Source: Nocardia iowensis
Lineage (GTDB): Bacteria; Actinomycetota; Actinomycetes; Mycobacteriales; Mycobacteriaceae
DNA: 64,000 nucleotides
Assembly (NCBI RefSeq): GCF_019222765.1
Contig: NZ_CP078145.1
Location: forward strand, 2,790,001 to 2,854,000
Direction of reading: 5' to 3'
The notes under the pieces are model-generated. The model saw only the letters and a program-made list of their open reading frames with translations, was not told the DNA's origin and did no database searches. The position numbers were made by a program, and so were the translations under genes. Of this stretch, positions 8,367 to 23,574 are shown piece after piece. How positions within the stretch are numbered: position 1 is the stretch's first letter; every line of letters starts with the position of its first letter.

Positions 8367-8858
8367 ATGACCACCTGGAGCCAGTTCACCGCAGAAGCCC
8401 CGCGAATCTCCGAGATCTTCGTGCGCAGGCACACCGCCACCGGCAACCTCTGCATGCTCGGCACACTCCGTTCGGACGGATTCCCGCGGATCAGCCCGGT
8501 GGAACCGCGAATCTTCGAGGGCATGCTGGTGATCGTTGGTATGCCGGGCACCACCAAGTTTCGCGACCTGGCACGCGACCCGCGGTTCTGCCTGCACACC
8601 GCCACCGTCGACACGATGGTCGGCGACGGTGACGCCAAACTGTTCGGCACCGTCGTGGACCTGCCCGACAAGGATGTCCATGTGCGGTTCGCGCAACAAC
8701 TCTTCGATGAGACCGGGTTCGATATCCGTGGCAAGGATTTCGACCACTTCTACACCGCCGACCTGAGCAGCGCCTCCTCTGTCGAAGCGGTCGGCGACCA
8801 CTTGGAGATCACCATCTGGAAGCCGGGCCAGGGGGAACGAGTGGTGCAGAAGCACTAG
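8367..8858 (+). CDS. Pyridoxamine 5'-phosphate oxidase family FMN/F420-binding split-barrel protein
   Basis: 163 residues with the split-beta-barrel fold (NLCMLGTLRSDGFPRISPVEP ... MPGTTKFRDLARDPRFCLHTAT). Such proteins bind FMN, F420 or haem; actinobacterial members often are F420-dependent reductases of unknown substrate. There is no ribosome site before ATG 8367, but TACTGT lies at 8354-8359, seven bases upstream, which points to a leaderless transcript. It is divergent from a WYL regulator that probably controls it. Confidence 0.78.
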   Translation: MTTWSQFTAEAPRISEIFVRRHTATGNLCMLGTLRSDGFPRISPVEPRIFEGMLVIVGMPGTTKFRDLARDPRFCLHTATVDTMVGDGDAKLFGTVVDLPDKDVHVRFAQQLFDETGFDIRGKDFDHFYTADLSSASSVEAVGDHLEITIWKPGQGERVVQKH

Positions 8859-8885
8859 GGGTGCTCGGCCGTAGTGGCTGTTCGG

Positions 8886-9572
8886 TCAGTCGCGTCGGGG
8901 TTGCCGGGCAAGTACTTCGGCGGTGAGCTGCTGCGGATCGACGCCCAGCGCGCGTAGTGCGGGATGCACTATCTCGTCGTCCACCGTGAGGAGGCCGAGC
9001 AGGACGTGCCCGGCATCGATGCTGGAACTACCGGATTCGCGTGCTTCGACGTCGGCGCGGGCCAGTGCCGTGGTGGCCTGCGGCGAGTAGGGCAGTGCTT
9101 CGGGGACTTCGTCCCTGGACTCCGTGACGGTCCGTAAGGCTTTGCGCAGGTCGTCGTGCGAGAAGCCGAGCGTGGCGCGGGCGGTGCCGAGCGGCGTATC
9201 GGGGTCGTCGGCGGCGACGCTGGTCAGGGCGAGTAGCAGGTGGGACGGTTCGATATGCGCGTGGTTGAGCGCCTGGGCTTCCCGCAGGCTGTTCTCCAGC
9301 ACCTTCTTGGCCTGCTGGGTGAACGGGATGTTGCCGGTCGCGCTGGGTTCCGATGGTCCGTGCGTCAGCGCGATCTTGGCCCGCGCCGCCGCCGGATCGA
9401 TGCCCAGCTGCGCCAGGGCGCGCGCCGTGGTGGCGGCGGAGCCGATCTCGCAGGCGCGGAGGATGGCCAGCAGCATGTGCTCGGCGCCGATGAAGTCGTG
9501 GCCGTGCTCGCGCGCTTGCTCCTGCGTCAGCACGATGACCCGGCGGGCCTGATCGGAGAATCGTTCGAACAT
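8886..9572 (-). CDS. Clp N-domain-only protein, ClpC2-like
   Basis: 228 residues, all of them Clp N-domain-like helical repeats and no AAA+ ATPase: MFERFSDQARRVIVLTQEQAREHGHDFIGAEHML is nearly that of ClpC, a second half-repeat is at about 82-145 (FTQQAKKVLENSLREAQALNHAHIEPSHLLLAL), and a third at about 160-225 (ALARADVEARESGSSSIDAGHVLLGLL). In M. tuberculosis the N-domain-only ClpC2 binds ClpC1 ligands and acts as a decoy for cyclomarin-type toxins. The same shielding or adaptor role is plausible here. A ribosome site AAAGGGG precedes ATG 9572. The third half-repeat is the odd feature. Confidence 0.82.
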   Translation of the reverse strand: MFERFSDQARRVIVLTQEQAREHGHDFIGAEHMLLAILRACEIGSAATTARALAQLGIDPAAARAKIALTHGPSEPSATGNIPFTQQAKKVLENSLREAQALNHAHIEPSHLLLALTSVAADDPDTPLGTARATLGFSHDDLRKALRTVTESRDEVPEALPYSPQATTALARADVEARESGSSSIDAGHVLLGLLTVDDEIVHPALRALGVDPQQLTAEVLARQPRRD

Positions 9573-9702
9573 GGCGAACCCCTTTCGGCCATCAGCCGCT
9601 GGTATTGATGGTAGTCAACAAAGGGGAGTTGCTGGCCGATATGCGGCGTCGAGAAGGCTGGACCGCCCGAAACGGCGGGGGCGGTCGCCGGGTAGGCGGC
9701 AC

Positions 9703-10932
9703 TCAGCCGCGGTCGCCCATCGATGCGCGCCGGCGCATGAGGAACGCTTGCTCGGCGGCATTCTGGGTACGGGCGATGGCCGCCTCGAAAGCGAGCGCGG
9801 CTTCCGTTGTGCGGCCGAGGCGTTCGAGGAGATCGGCTCGAATCGCGTGGTACAGGTAGTACTTTTCGAGAGCGAGATCGTCGAGTAGCGCCAGTGCCAC
9901 CTCGGGTCCGTCCACCTCGGCGATCGCGACCGCTCGGTGCAGCGCCACGATCGGGCTCGGCGCGAGCGCGGACAACTGGTCATAGAGCCGAACGATCTGC
10001 GGCCAGTCGGTGGCCGCCGCGATCGGTGCGTCCGTGTGTACGGCGTTGATGGCGGCTTGGATCTGATATGGCCCAGGTTGGTTGCGGCGCAGGCACTCTC
10101 GGACGATGGTGTGGCCCTCCGCGATGAGCTTTCGGTCCCACCGGCCGCGGTCTTGTTCCGGTAGCGGCACCAGGGATCCATCCGTGCTGATGCGAGCGGC
10201 TCGGCGTGCCTCGGTCAACAGCATGAGGGCGAGTAGCCCGGCGGCTTCCGGCTCGTCGGGCATGAGCTCGGTGAGCAGCCGGCCGAGGCGGATCGCTTCG
10301 GCACACAGGTCGGCGCGGACGAGTCGTTCGCCGGAGGTGGCCGTGTGGCCTTCGGTGAAAATCAGGTAGATGACGGCGAGGACGGCGGGCAGCCGGGCCG
10401 GGAGGTCGGCGTCGGCGGGCACTCGGTAGGGGATGCGGGCGTCACGAATTTTGCCCTTGGCGCGGACAAGTCGTTGCGCCATAGTCGATTCCGTTGTCAG
10501 GAAAGCGCGGGCGATCTCGGCGGTGGTCAGCCCGCCGAGCAGCCGCAGGGTCAGCGCCACTTGCGCGGTGCGGGCCAGCGCGGGGTGGCAGCAGGTGAAG
10601 ATCAGGCGCAGTCGGTCGTCGCGCACCGCGCCCTCCGCCGCGGGTTCGTTGTCGGCGTGCAGCAACGCGGCCTGTGCGTGCCGGTCGGCGCGAGCGGCCT
10701 CCCTGCGGAGCCGATCGATCGCGCGGTTTCGGGCAGTGGTGATGATCCAGCCCGGCGGGCTCGGCGGTAGTCCGTCGGCGGGCCAGCGCGCCACCGCGGC
10801 CGTGAACGCGTCCTGCACCGCGTCTTCGGCGACACCGATGTCACCGAAGACGCGGACCAGGCTGGCGACCGCGCGGCCGTAGTGTTCGGTGAACACTTCT
10901 TCGATCACCGCCGTGGTCACGGCTACGTGCAT
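9703..10932 (-). CDS. ECF sigma factor of the ECF42 type with C-terminal TPR-like domain
   Basis: 409 residues from ATG 10932. The sigma-2 region ([28 protein letters not shown]), sigma-4 region ([31 protein letters not shown]) and a roughly 200-residue helical extension (from about residue 190) with TPR-like repeats such as [23 protein letters not shown] make this an ECF42-type sigma factor. ECF42 genes have no anti-sigma factor and are co-transcribed with DGPF-domain proteins. That holds here: the start overlaps the end of a DGPF gene by 10 bases. The C-terminal extension is thought to control activity in this group. Its target promoter is probably upstream of its own operon. Confidence 0.88.
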   Translation of the reverse strand: MHVAVTTAVIEEVFTEHYGRAVASLVRVFGDIGVAEDAVQDAFTAAVARWPADGLPPSPPGWIITTARNRAIDRLRREAARADRHAQAALLHADNEPAAEGAVRDDRLRLIFTCCHPALARTAQVALTLRLLGGLTTAEIARAFLTTESTMAQRLVRAKGKIRDARIPYRVPADADLPARLPAVLAVIYLIFTEGHTATSGERLVRADLCAEAIRLGRLLTELMPDEPEAAGLLALMLLTEARRAARISTDGSLVPLPEQDRGRWDRKLIAEGHTIVRECLRRNQPGPYQIQAAINAVHTDAPIAAATDWPQIVRLYDQLSALAPSPIVALHRAVAIAEVDGPEVALALLDDLALEKYYLYHAIRADLLERLGRTTEAALAFEAAIARTQNAAEQAFLMRRRASMGDRG

Positions 10933-11273
10933 ACGCCGTCCTGCAGTGGGCGGACCTCGATCGGCAGGGTGATCGCCTCGGCCAGTCGGCGCCCCCACTT
11001 CAGCGCCTCGTCGAGATCGGCGGCTCGGATGATGGTGAACCCGCCGATGTGCTCCTTGCCTTCGACGTACGGGCCGTCGGTGACCAGCACGTCACCGTCC
11101 TTGGCGCGCACCACCGTCGCGGTGCTCGGGGCATGCAGTCCCGCCGCGAACACCCAGGCGCCCGCGGCCCGCATGTCGGTGTTGACCGCGTCGACATCAC
11201 GCATGATCTCGTCGATATTGTCGGGCACGTCGTCGCCGTCGGGCTGGTAGATGCTGAGCAGGTATTGCTTCAT
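10923..11273 (-). CDS. DGPF / YCII-related domain protein, ECF42 partner
   Basis: 116 residues of the YCII-related fold, with the name-giving motif present as [13 protein letters not shown] at about residues 70-82. These proteins accompany ECF42 sigma factors; some look like small enzymes but their chemistry is unknown. The ATG at 11273 has a good ribosome site (GAGGAGGGAG, five bases upstream). The 3' end overlaps the sigma factor start, so the two are translationally coupled. A 16-codon ORF with its own ribosome site ends just before this gene's ribosome site. Confidence 0.85.
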   Translation of the reverse strand: MKQYLLSIYQPDGDDVPDNIDEIMRDVDAVNTDMRAAGAWVFAAGLHAPSTATVVRAKDGDVLVTDGPYVEGKEHIGGFTIIRAADLDEALKWGRRLAEAITLPIEVRPLQDGVCT

Positions 11274-11287
11274 CGGTTGCTCCCTCC

Positions 11288-11338
11288 TCATCCGCGCAAG
11301 TAGGTGACGTTGGTCGGAACGGCGGTGATTCTGTCCAT
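11288..11338 (-). CDS. 16-codon ORF leading the DGPF-sigma operon
   Basis: ATG 11338 reads MDRITAVPTNVTYLRG and stops with TGA at 11288-11290. GAAGGAG lies four bases before the ATG, a better ribosome site than many real genes here. The stop falls within the Shine-Dalgarno region of the DGPF gene. It could be a coupling leader peptide or a tiny protein. It does not show runs of a single amino acid, so classical attenuation is not suggested. Ordinary gene finders would miss it. Confidence 0.5.
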   Translation of the reverse strand: MDRITAVPTNVTYLRG

Positions 11339-11423
11339 GTCTGCTCCTTCGGAAAGGGCGACCCGCTGTCGCCTTCACCCTCTACACGAACCACCCCCCG
11401 AAGAATCGACACCCACCGATTCC

Positions 11424-11453
11424 CGGGATGGCGTTTAACTCCGCCATGTCCCG
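11424..11453. terminator. Hairpin downstream of the PEP-mutase-like gene
   Basis: CGGGATGGCG (11424-11433) can pair with CGCCA...TCCCG (11442-11453), with a two-base bulge. It lies just past the stop of the minus-strand gene at 11462 and contains the ATGTCCCG core also found in three other 3' regions of the window. Confidence 0.45.
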
Positions 11454-11461
11454 TTCGTGAG

Positions 11462-12232
11462 TCAGGTTAGGGCTTGGATTCGGGCGTAGGTGGGGGGTTG
11501 GCGGGGGAGGGGTGTGTCGTCGCGGGCGGCGCGGGCGGCTTCGACGGCCGCTGCCAATGCGGTGCGGTACAGCAGGGAACCGGTGCTGACTCGGCGGACG
11601 CCCAGGTCGGTGAGGGTTGCGAGGGATGGGCCGGTCGGTGAGTACAGAATGTTCACGGGCAGTGGGATCGCGGCGACCAGCCTGCCGATTTCGTCGGGAT
11701 CGGTGAGTCCGGGAACGAAGATGCCGTCGGCGCCTGCCGCGGTGTACTGCTCGGCTCGGGCGAGGGTGGCGTCGGTGTCCAGCTTCAGCCAGTGGGTGTC
11801 TACTCGGGCATTGACGAAGAGCTCCGGTGTGCGCGTCTTGATCGCCGCGATCAGCTCGGACTGGTGATCCGGCTCGGCCAGTGCGGTTTCGGTGCGGCCG
11901 TCCTCCAGATTGACTCCGGCGATACCGAGTTCGGCCAATCGGGCCGTGTATTCGCCTACAGCGGTGGGGCTTTCGCTGAAGCCACCTTCGATGTCGACCG
12001 TCACCGGCACCGGCAGTCGGGCGAGCAAGCGGGCCAGCGCCAGGGTCGCCTCGCCGGTGACTCCGGCTCCGTCCGGGAGTCCCGCTGCGACGGCAACGCC
12101 GAGGCTGGTGGTGCCGATCGCCGGAAACCCTTCGGCCGCAAGGACAGCCGCGGAGCCGAAGTCCCAGGCGTTGGGCAGGACCAGGGGACCGTCGCCGTGG
12201 TGCAGTTCGTGGAAGACCTTCGTCTTGTTCAT
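11462..12232 (-). CDS. Isocitrate lyase / PEP mutase superfamily protein
   Basis: 256 residues, a full TIM-barrel of the ICL/PEPM superfamily. Visible motifs are NAWDFGSAAVLAAEGF, VTVDIEGGFSE (metal-binding acid), GVNLEDG and ELFVNARVDTHW. The superfamily makes or breaks C-C or P-C bonds next to a carboxylate: PEP mutase, oxaloacetate decarboxylase, 2-methylisocitrate lyase. The exact reaction is not deducible. Its ATG overlaps the stop of the upstream short P450-like gene (ATGA), so the two are a tightly coupled pair under the divergent ArsR-like regulator. Confidence 0.82.
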   Translation of the reverse strand: MNKTKVFHELHHGDGPLVLPNAWDFGSAAVLAAEGFPAIGTTSLGVAVAAGLPDGAGVTGEATLALARLLARLPVPVTVDIEGGFSESPTAVGEYTARLAELGIAGVNLEDGRTETALAEPDHQSELIAAIKTRTPELFVNARVDTHWLKLDTDATLARAEQYTAAGADGIFVPGLTDPDEIGRLVAAIPLPVNILYSPTGPSLATLTDLGVRRVSTGSLLYRTALAAAVEAARAARDDTPLPRQPPTYARIQALT

Positions 12233-12918
12233 TTGGACCCCTCGATGATTCCGGCGGCGATGGCGATGGCATGTTCTCGACCGGGGCAAGCATGCGGGCC
12301 CGCACCGAAACCGAGGCCGGGGTGCCGCATGTCGAGCTCGACGACCTCGCCGTCGACGACCCGTCTGGTCGAGCGAAGCGGCGGGTTCTCGGTCATGGTG
12401 CGCGCGATGATCTCCTCGGCGGTGCCGTCCGCGTCCAGCTGTCGAGCGTTGGTGACCAGTGCGCTTGTCGCGGCACAAGCCTGCACCAGCAGGCAGATTC
12501 GTGCCGCCGTGGCATCGTCGGCCGCACCGCCGCAGGCCGCCACCAATGCCGCCACGGCTTCGTCGGCTGCGGGGTCATCGGGCTCGAACGGCTGATAGTG
12601 GGCAGCGACCAGCGCCACTGCATCCACGGAAATGTCTTGCATTCCAAGGGCTTGCGCCAATGCGCGGACATGGGGCAGCGGGCCGTCGGCAATGCGCGCC
12701 CGCTCGCGCAGATCGGCAGGGGAGAGGCGGTCCAGCTCCGCGGTGACCAGTGCGCGCAGCCGCTGGTGCTCGGCGCCATCGCAGAAGCGAGGCACATGGG
12801 CGCGCAGCCAAGCGATGCCGACCGGTGCGGCCACCGACGGCACGGCGGGCACCGGTGCGCCGATCAAGGTGGCGCGCACCTGATCGGGATCGGTGATCTC
12901 AGGAACTGTCCGATTCAT
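12229..12918 (-). CDS. Short cytochrome P450-like protein (229 aa)
   Basis: The C-terminal haem-ligand loop is clear: GFGAGPHACPGREHA with the axial Cys211. A weak I-helix-like segment (CLLVQACAATSALV, 142-155) and the segment ENPPLRSTRRVV follow the P450 order. But the protein is half the normal 400 residues, the K-helix ExxR motif is absent where it should precede PPLRS, and most N-terminal secondary elements are missing. The frame is intact, has normal codon use and is coupled to the next gene, so it looks like a real minimal protein rather than a decaying pseudogene. Whether it binds haem is open. Confidence 0.65.
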   Translation of the reverse strand: MNRTVPEITDPDQVRATLIGAPVPAVPSVAAPVGIAWLRAHVPRFCDGAEHQRLRALVTAELDRLSPADLRERARIADGPLPHVRALAQALGMQDISVDAVALVAAHYQPFEPDDPAADEAVAALVAACGGAADDATAARICLLVQACAATSALVTNARQLDADGTAEEIIARTMTENPPLRSTRRVVDGEVVELDMRHPGLGFGAGPHACPGREHAIAIAAGIIEGSK

Positions 12919-12940
12919 GCCGTGACCGTATCCCCGGGTC

Positions 12941-12960
12941 GTTTCGGTCGCCGCCGAAAC
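12941..12960. promoter_or_regulatory. Candidate operator GTTTCGG-N6-CCGAAAC
   Basis: Perfect 7-bp arms around TCGCCG in the 61-base gap between the divergent P450-like gene (start 12918) and the ArsR-like regulator (start 12980). This is the expected place for the regulator's site. Confidence 0.5.
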
Positions 12961-12979
12961 AATCGCGCACCATCATGGG

Positions 12980-13744
12980 GTGGTGTCATCTCGTGGAGCC
13001 GAATTAGCCGGTCTGGCCGCCTTGCTCGCCGACCGCACCCGCGCCGACATGTGCCTCGCACTCGTCGACGGCCGCGCCTGGACCGCGGGGGAACTCGCCC
13101 GGCACGCCGGCGTTGCCCCCTCCACCGCGACCGAACATCTGAACCGCCTCCTCGACGGCGGCCTGCTCGTCGAACGTCGGCAGGGTCGCCACCGCTATGT
13201 CCAACTGGCGGGCCCGCAGGTGGCCGAACTGCTGGAGTCGATGGTCACCCATCTCGACCCACCCCGTCCGGTCGTGACCAATCTCCGCACCTCGACCGCC
13301 GCCGCGGCGTTGGCTCGCGGCCGCACCTGCTACGACCACTTGGCGGGCCGCCTCGGCGTGGCCATCACCGACGCCATGATCAACCGAGCTCTCCTGGACC
13401 AAGACGGCGGTTTCGCCCTCACCGAAGCGGGTCTGGCCTGGCTGACCGGCCCACTGGGGGTCCGCCCCGCCGCCTTGCACAACACCCGCCGTCCCCTCGC
13501 ACGCCCCTGTCTCGACTGGACCGAACGCCGCACTCATCTCGGCGGCGCCGCCGGAGCGCAGCTCTGCCGCCGCCTCCACGAACTCGAGTGGATCACCCGA
13601 GTCGGCACCGGCCGCGCCATCCGCGTCACCCCGAAGGGCGAATCCGGTCTACACAGCCTGCTAGCCATCGAACCGTCCGAACTGCACCTCGCCGCTACGC
13701 CAGATCCCGCAGCTGCCGAAGCCGATAAGCCACCCGCCCGATAA
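12980..13744 (+). CDS. ArsR-family winged-helix regulator
   Basis: 254 residues. The N-terminal ArsR-type helix-turn-helix spans about residues 12-80 (ADRTRADMCLALVDGRAWTAGELARHAGVAPSTATEHLNRLLDGGLL). A longer C-terminal part, found in a subgroup of about 230-250 residues, includes a second winged-helix-like stretch. No cysteine pair of the metal-sensing kind is seen in the HTH, so an organic ligand is more likely. GTG at 12980 or 12983 may start it. It is divergent from the P450-like/PEP-mutase pair with a palindrome between them. The last 50 bases overlap a convergent small gene. Confidence 0.8.
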   Translation: MVSSRGAELAGLAALLADRTRADMCLALVDGRAWTAGELARHAGVAPSTATEHLNRLLDGGLLVERRQGRHRYVQLAGPQVAELLESMVTHLDPPRPVVTNLRTSTAAAALARGRTCYDHLAGRLGVAITDAMINRALLDQDGGFALTEAGLAWLTGPLGVRPAALHNTRRPLARPCLDWTERRTHLGGAAGAQLCRRLHELEWITRVGTGRAIRVTPKGESGLHSLLAIEPSELHLAATPDPAAAEADKPPAR

Positions 13745-13895
13745 GCCCCGCCAGCATCCGAGCCCCCGATTCCAGCCGATCCAACAGATCCACCAACTCC
13801 TCCTCGGTAGCCCGCGAAACGTCGAGCCCGCGCAGCCCCGCGACCGCCCGCTCCAGGGCGCTGACCTGCTCCTCAAAGGCTCCGTTCGAACGCAT
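13695..13895 (-). CDS. Short DUF222 / 13E12-like N-terminal protein (66 aa)
   Basis: 66 residues (MRSNGAFEEQVSALERAVAG...LLDRLESGARMLAGLIGRVAYRLRQL) resemble the N-terminal helices of DUF222-HNH (13E12 repeat) proteins, which are normally about 400-500 residues. There is no HNH part, so it is either a remnant or an independent small protein. TATCAT lies six bases before the ATG, and a LexA-type box covers the start codon: the signature of the DNA-damage-induced 13E12 genes of mycobacteria. It overlaps the 3' end of the convergent regulator by 50 bases. Confidence 0.55.
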   Translation of the reverse strand: MRSNGAFEEQVSALERAVAGLRGLDVSRATEEELVDLLDRLESGARMLAGLIGRVAYRLRQLRDLA

Positions 13896-13901
13896 GTTCT
13901 A
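13886..13901 (-). promoter_or_regulatory. LexA (SOS) box over the start codon
   Basis: Read on the minus strand it is TAGAAC-ATGC-GTTCGA, 11 of 12 positions of the actinobacterial LexA consensus TCGAAC-N4-GTTCGA. The start codon ATG is the spacer. Bound LexA would cover both the -10 box (13902-13907) and the transcript start. Confidence 0.65.
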
Positions 13902-14014
13902 ATGATAGCGCATGGCGACCGCGCAGTTGAGTGGGTGTTTGCAGCCCGCCTGCTCGGGTATCAAGGCCAGGAAGTGTTGGGTTTCGCCGTGCGACCGAAT
14001 CGTTGGGGACCACC

Positions 14015-16344
<2,330 letters not shown>

Positions 16345-16348
<4 letters not shown>

Positions 16349-17273
16349 CAAGCCAACTCGGCCACGAGCTTTCGGCGTTGGACAAGGCACACGTCCTGGC
16401 CGACGCGCTGCCCTGGCTGCAGAAGTTCCGGGACAAGATCGTGGTCGTGAAGTTCGGCGGCAACGCGATGGTCGACGCGGAACTCGAGCGGGCGTTCGCC
16501 GCCGATATGGCGTTCCTGCGCACCGTCGGCGTGCACCCGGTGGTGGTGCACGGCGGCGGCCCGCAGATCAGCGCCATGCTGAAAAGGCTCGGCCTGCAAG
16601 GAGAATTCCGCGGCGGCTTCCGGGTGACCACGCCGGAGGTGATGGATGTCGTGCGCATGGTGCTGTTCGGGCAGGTCGGTCGCGAGTTGGTCGGACTGAT
16701 CAACGCGCACGGCCCGTACGCGGTCGGCATCTCCGGTGAGGACGCGGGCCTGTTCACCGCGACCCGCCGGATGGTCGAGGTGGACGGCGAGCCGACCGAC
16801 ATCGGACTGGTCGGCGACGTCACCGAGGTGAACCCGGACGCCGTGCTCGACCTGATCGACGCCGGCCGCATCCCGGTGGTGTCGACCATCGCGCCGGACA
16901 TCGACGGTGTGGTGCACAACATCAACGCCGACACCGCCGCCGCCGCGCTCGCCGAGGGTATCGGCGCCGAGAAACTGGTGGTGCTGACCGACGTCGAAGG
17001 CCTCTACACCGACTGGCCCGACCGGTCCTCGCTGATCACCCGCATCGATACCGCGGCACTCGCGGAGTTGCTGCCGCGCCTGGATGCGGGCATGGTGCCC
17101 AAGATGGAAGCCTGCCTGCGCGCCGTACAAGGCGGGGTGCCGACCGCGCACGTCATCGACGGGCGCGTCCCGCACGCCGTGCTGCTGGAACTGTTCACCG
17201 GAGAAGGAATCGGAACGATGGTGACGCCTGTCCCGTCCTCGAATGGGGCAGGCTCGCTGGACGGAACGCGACA

Positions 17274-17277
<4 letters not shown>
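16345..17277 (+). CDS. argB: Acetylglutamate kinase
   Basis: 310 residues, second step: ATP-dependent phosphorylation of N-acetylglutamate. Amino-acid-kinase motifs are [15 protein letters not shown] (N-terminal Lys/Gly loop), [11 protein letters not shown], and [30 protein letters not shown]. The ATG overlaps the argJ stop (ATGA), and the stop overlaps argD in the same way. Kinases of this length are usually arginine-inhibited, but that is family knowledge and not seen directly. Confidence 0.95.
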
Positions 17278-19618
<2,341 letters not shown>

Positions 19619-20122
19619 GTGAGTGAGCCGGGCAAGGCCGGTCCGGAGATCGCCCGCACGCGGGCCGGGCGGCAGTCTCGCATCGTCGAGCTGCTGACGG
19701 CGCACGCGGTGCGCAGCCAGACCGAGCTGGCGGCGCTGCTGTCCGCCGAGGGTATCGAAACCACCCAGGCCACCCTCTCGCGTGACCTCGACGAGCTCGG
19801 CGCGGTGAAGCTGCGCGCCGCCGACGGTGGTGCGGGCGTCTATGTGGTCCCCGAGGACGGCAACCCCATCAGGGGTGTCACCGGCGGCACCGATCGCCTC
19901 GCCAAGCTCCTCGGCGACCTGTTGGTGTCCACCGACGCCAGCGGCAATATCGCCGTGCTGCGCACGCCGCCCGGTGCCGCACACTACTTGGCGAGCGCAC
20001 TGGACCGGGCCGCGCTGCCGTATATCGTCGGCACCATCGCGGGCGACGACACCATTGCCGTCATCGCTCGCGAGCCGCTGACCGGGGCCGAGCTGGCCGC
20101 CAAGATCGAAGAGATCGCCTGA
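19619..20122 (+). CDS. argR: Arginine repressor
   Basis: 167 residues. The N-terminal winged helix is at about residues 15-75 ([25 protein letters not shown] ... [16 protein letters not shown]). The C-terminal arginine-binding and trimerisation domain has the GDDTIAVIA motif. With arginine it represses the arg genes through the boxes at 14015 and 20445. GTG 19619 overlaps the stop of the second repeat unit; the first codons (GTGAGTGAG) match the start of the repeat, so the N-terminus may itself have come from a repeat copy. Confidence 0.94.
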   Translation: MSEPGKAGPEIARTRAGRQSRIVELLTAHAVRSQTELAALLSAEGIETTQATLSRDLDELGAVKLRAADGGAGVYVVPEDGNPIRGVTGGTDRLAKLLGDLLVSTDASGNIAVLRTPPGAAHYLASALDRAALPYIVGTIAGDDTIAVIAREPLTGAELAAKIEEIA

Positions 20123-20149
20123 CGGTGGCCGTGCGGCCGCTGGAGCGGG

Positions 20150-20302
20150 TCAGGAGAACGGGTAATCCCCGCCGCCACCAGGCCGGTTGTTGCGTGGCGT
20201 GCTCAGGTCGATGGCGTCCTGGATGAGGTCGACGATCGCGCGGCCGACGTCGAGGACGTCGTTGGCGAGGATGCTGAATTCTCCCGCGATGAGTTGCAAC
20301 AT
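20150..20302 (-). CDS. Small amphipathic protein (50 aa), function unknown
   Basis: ATG 20302 gives a 50-residue product: one long amphipathic helix (MLQLIAGEFSILANDVLDVG... IVDLIQDAIDL) and a Gly-rich tail (PRNNRPGGGGDYPFS). GAAGGA lies about 8 bases upstream. There is no signal peptide. It is convergent with argR, 27 bases away. Size and composition recall the small helical porins (PorA/PorH) of mycolate-bearing actinobacteria, but no sequence motif links them and the resemblance is only structural. Confidence 0.5.
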   Translation of the reverse strand: MLQLIAGEFSILANDVLDVGRAIVDLIQDAIDLSTPRNNRPGGGGDYPFS

Positions 20303-20444
20303 GGTGTCCGTCCTTCTGCCCGCCCCGAAGGTTTCCGCTCTCAGGGTCGCATAACCGGGAAGGCTCGCCAAGGGTGTAATTCGCTTGATGGGCAGTGACT
20401 TTCGCGAACGATTCGCGGCACGCGGGGGACCCGCCGGACCCCCG

Positions 20445-20478
20445 TTGTGAATGGGCTTGCATCATCATGCATAATCAT
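20445..20478 (+). promoter_or_regulatory. ArgR box and promoter of argG
   Basis: Matches the argC box (14015-14048) at 30 of 34 positions, including TTGTGAATG at the start and GCATAATCAT at the end. CATAAT (20470-20475) is the likely -10 box, giving argGH its own arginine-repressed transcript with a leader of about 80 bases. Confidence 0.75.
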
Positions 20479-20560
20479 TTGTAGGACGCGCGGGCCGCTG
20501 TGGCGGGAAGCCGGTCCGTATTTTCGTAGCCAAGCATCGAAACCGAGGAGCACACAGACC

Positions 20561-23235
<2,675 letters not shown>

Positions 23236-23250
23236 AGTTACGCTGCCGCC

Positions 23251-23574
23251 ATGACCCTGCTTCTGCTGGCATTTGCCATTGCGTCCGAGGTGACCGCAAC
23301 TGTTTCGCTGAAGATTTCCGACGGATTCACCAAGCTCGTTCCGTCGATCATCGTGGTCATCGGCTACGGGGCAGCGTTCTGGTTCCTGTCGCAGGCGTTG
23401 AAACGCGGCATGCAGATCGGTGTCGCGTACGGCATCTGGTCGGCGGTCGGTGTCGCCGCCATCGCGATCATCGGAGTGCTCTTCCTGGATGAGCGACTGA
23501 CCTTGATCCAGGTCGGTGGGATCGGGCTGGTGATCATCGGGGTACTCGCGCTGGAGCTCGGCGGCGAGCACTGA
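23251..23574 (+). CDS. SMR-family multidrug efflux protein
   Basis: 107 residues, four membrane helices, the length of EmrE/Mmr. The proton- and drug-binding glutamate is Glu13 in AFAIASEVTATVSLK. Other SMR hallmarks are AYGIWSAVG (helix 3) and LDERL before helix 4. It acts as an antiparallel dimer exporting cationic compounds. It begins 15 bases after argH with TACGCT (23239-23244) six bases before the ATG and no ribosome site, so a leaderless transcript is likely. Confidence 0.9.
   Translation: MTLLLLAFAIASEVTATVSLKISDGFTKLVPSIIVVIGYGAAFWFLSQALKRGMQIGVAYGIWSAVGVAAIAIIGVLFLDERLTLIQVGGIGLVIIGVLALELGGEH

Noticed and set aside
9601..9859. A plus-strand frame of 84 codons between the Clp-like and sigma genes
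   Set aside because: Its second half runs into the antisense of the sigma gene and the composition is Arg-rich; no ribosome site. The gap is better explained as the Clp gene's promoter.
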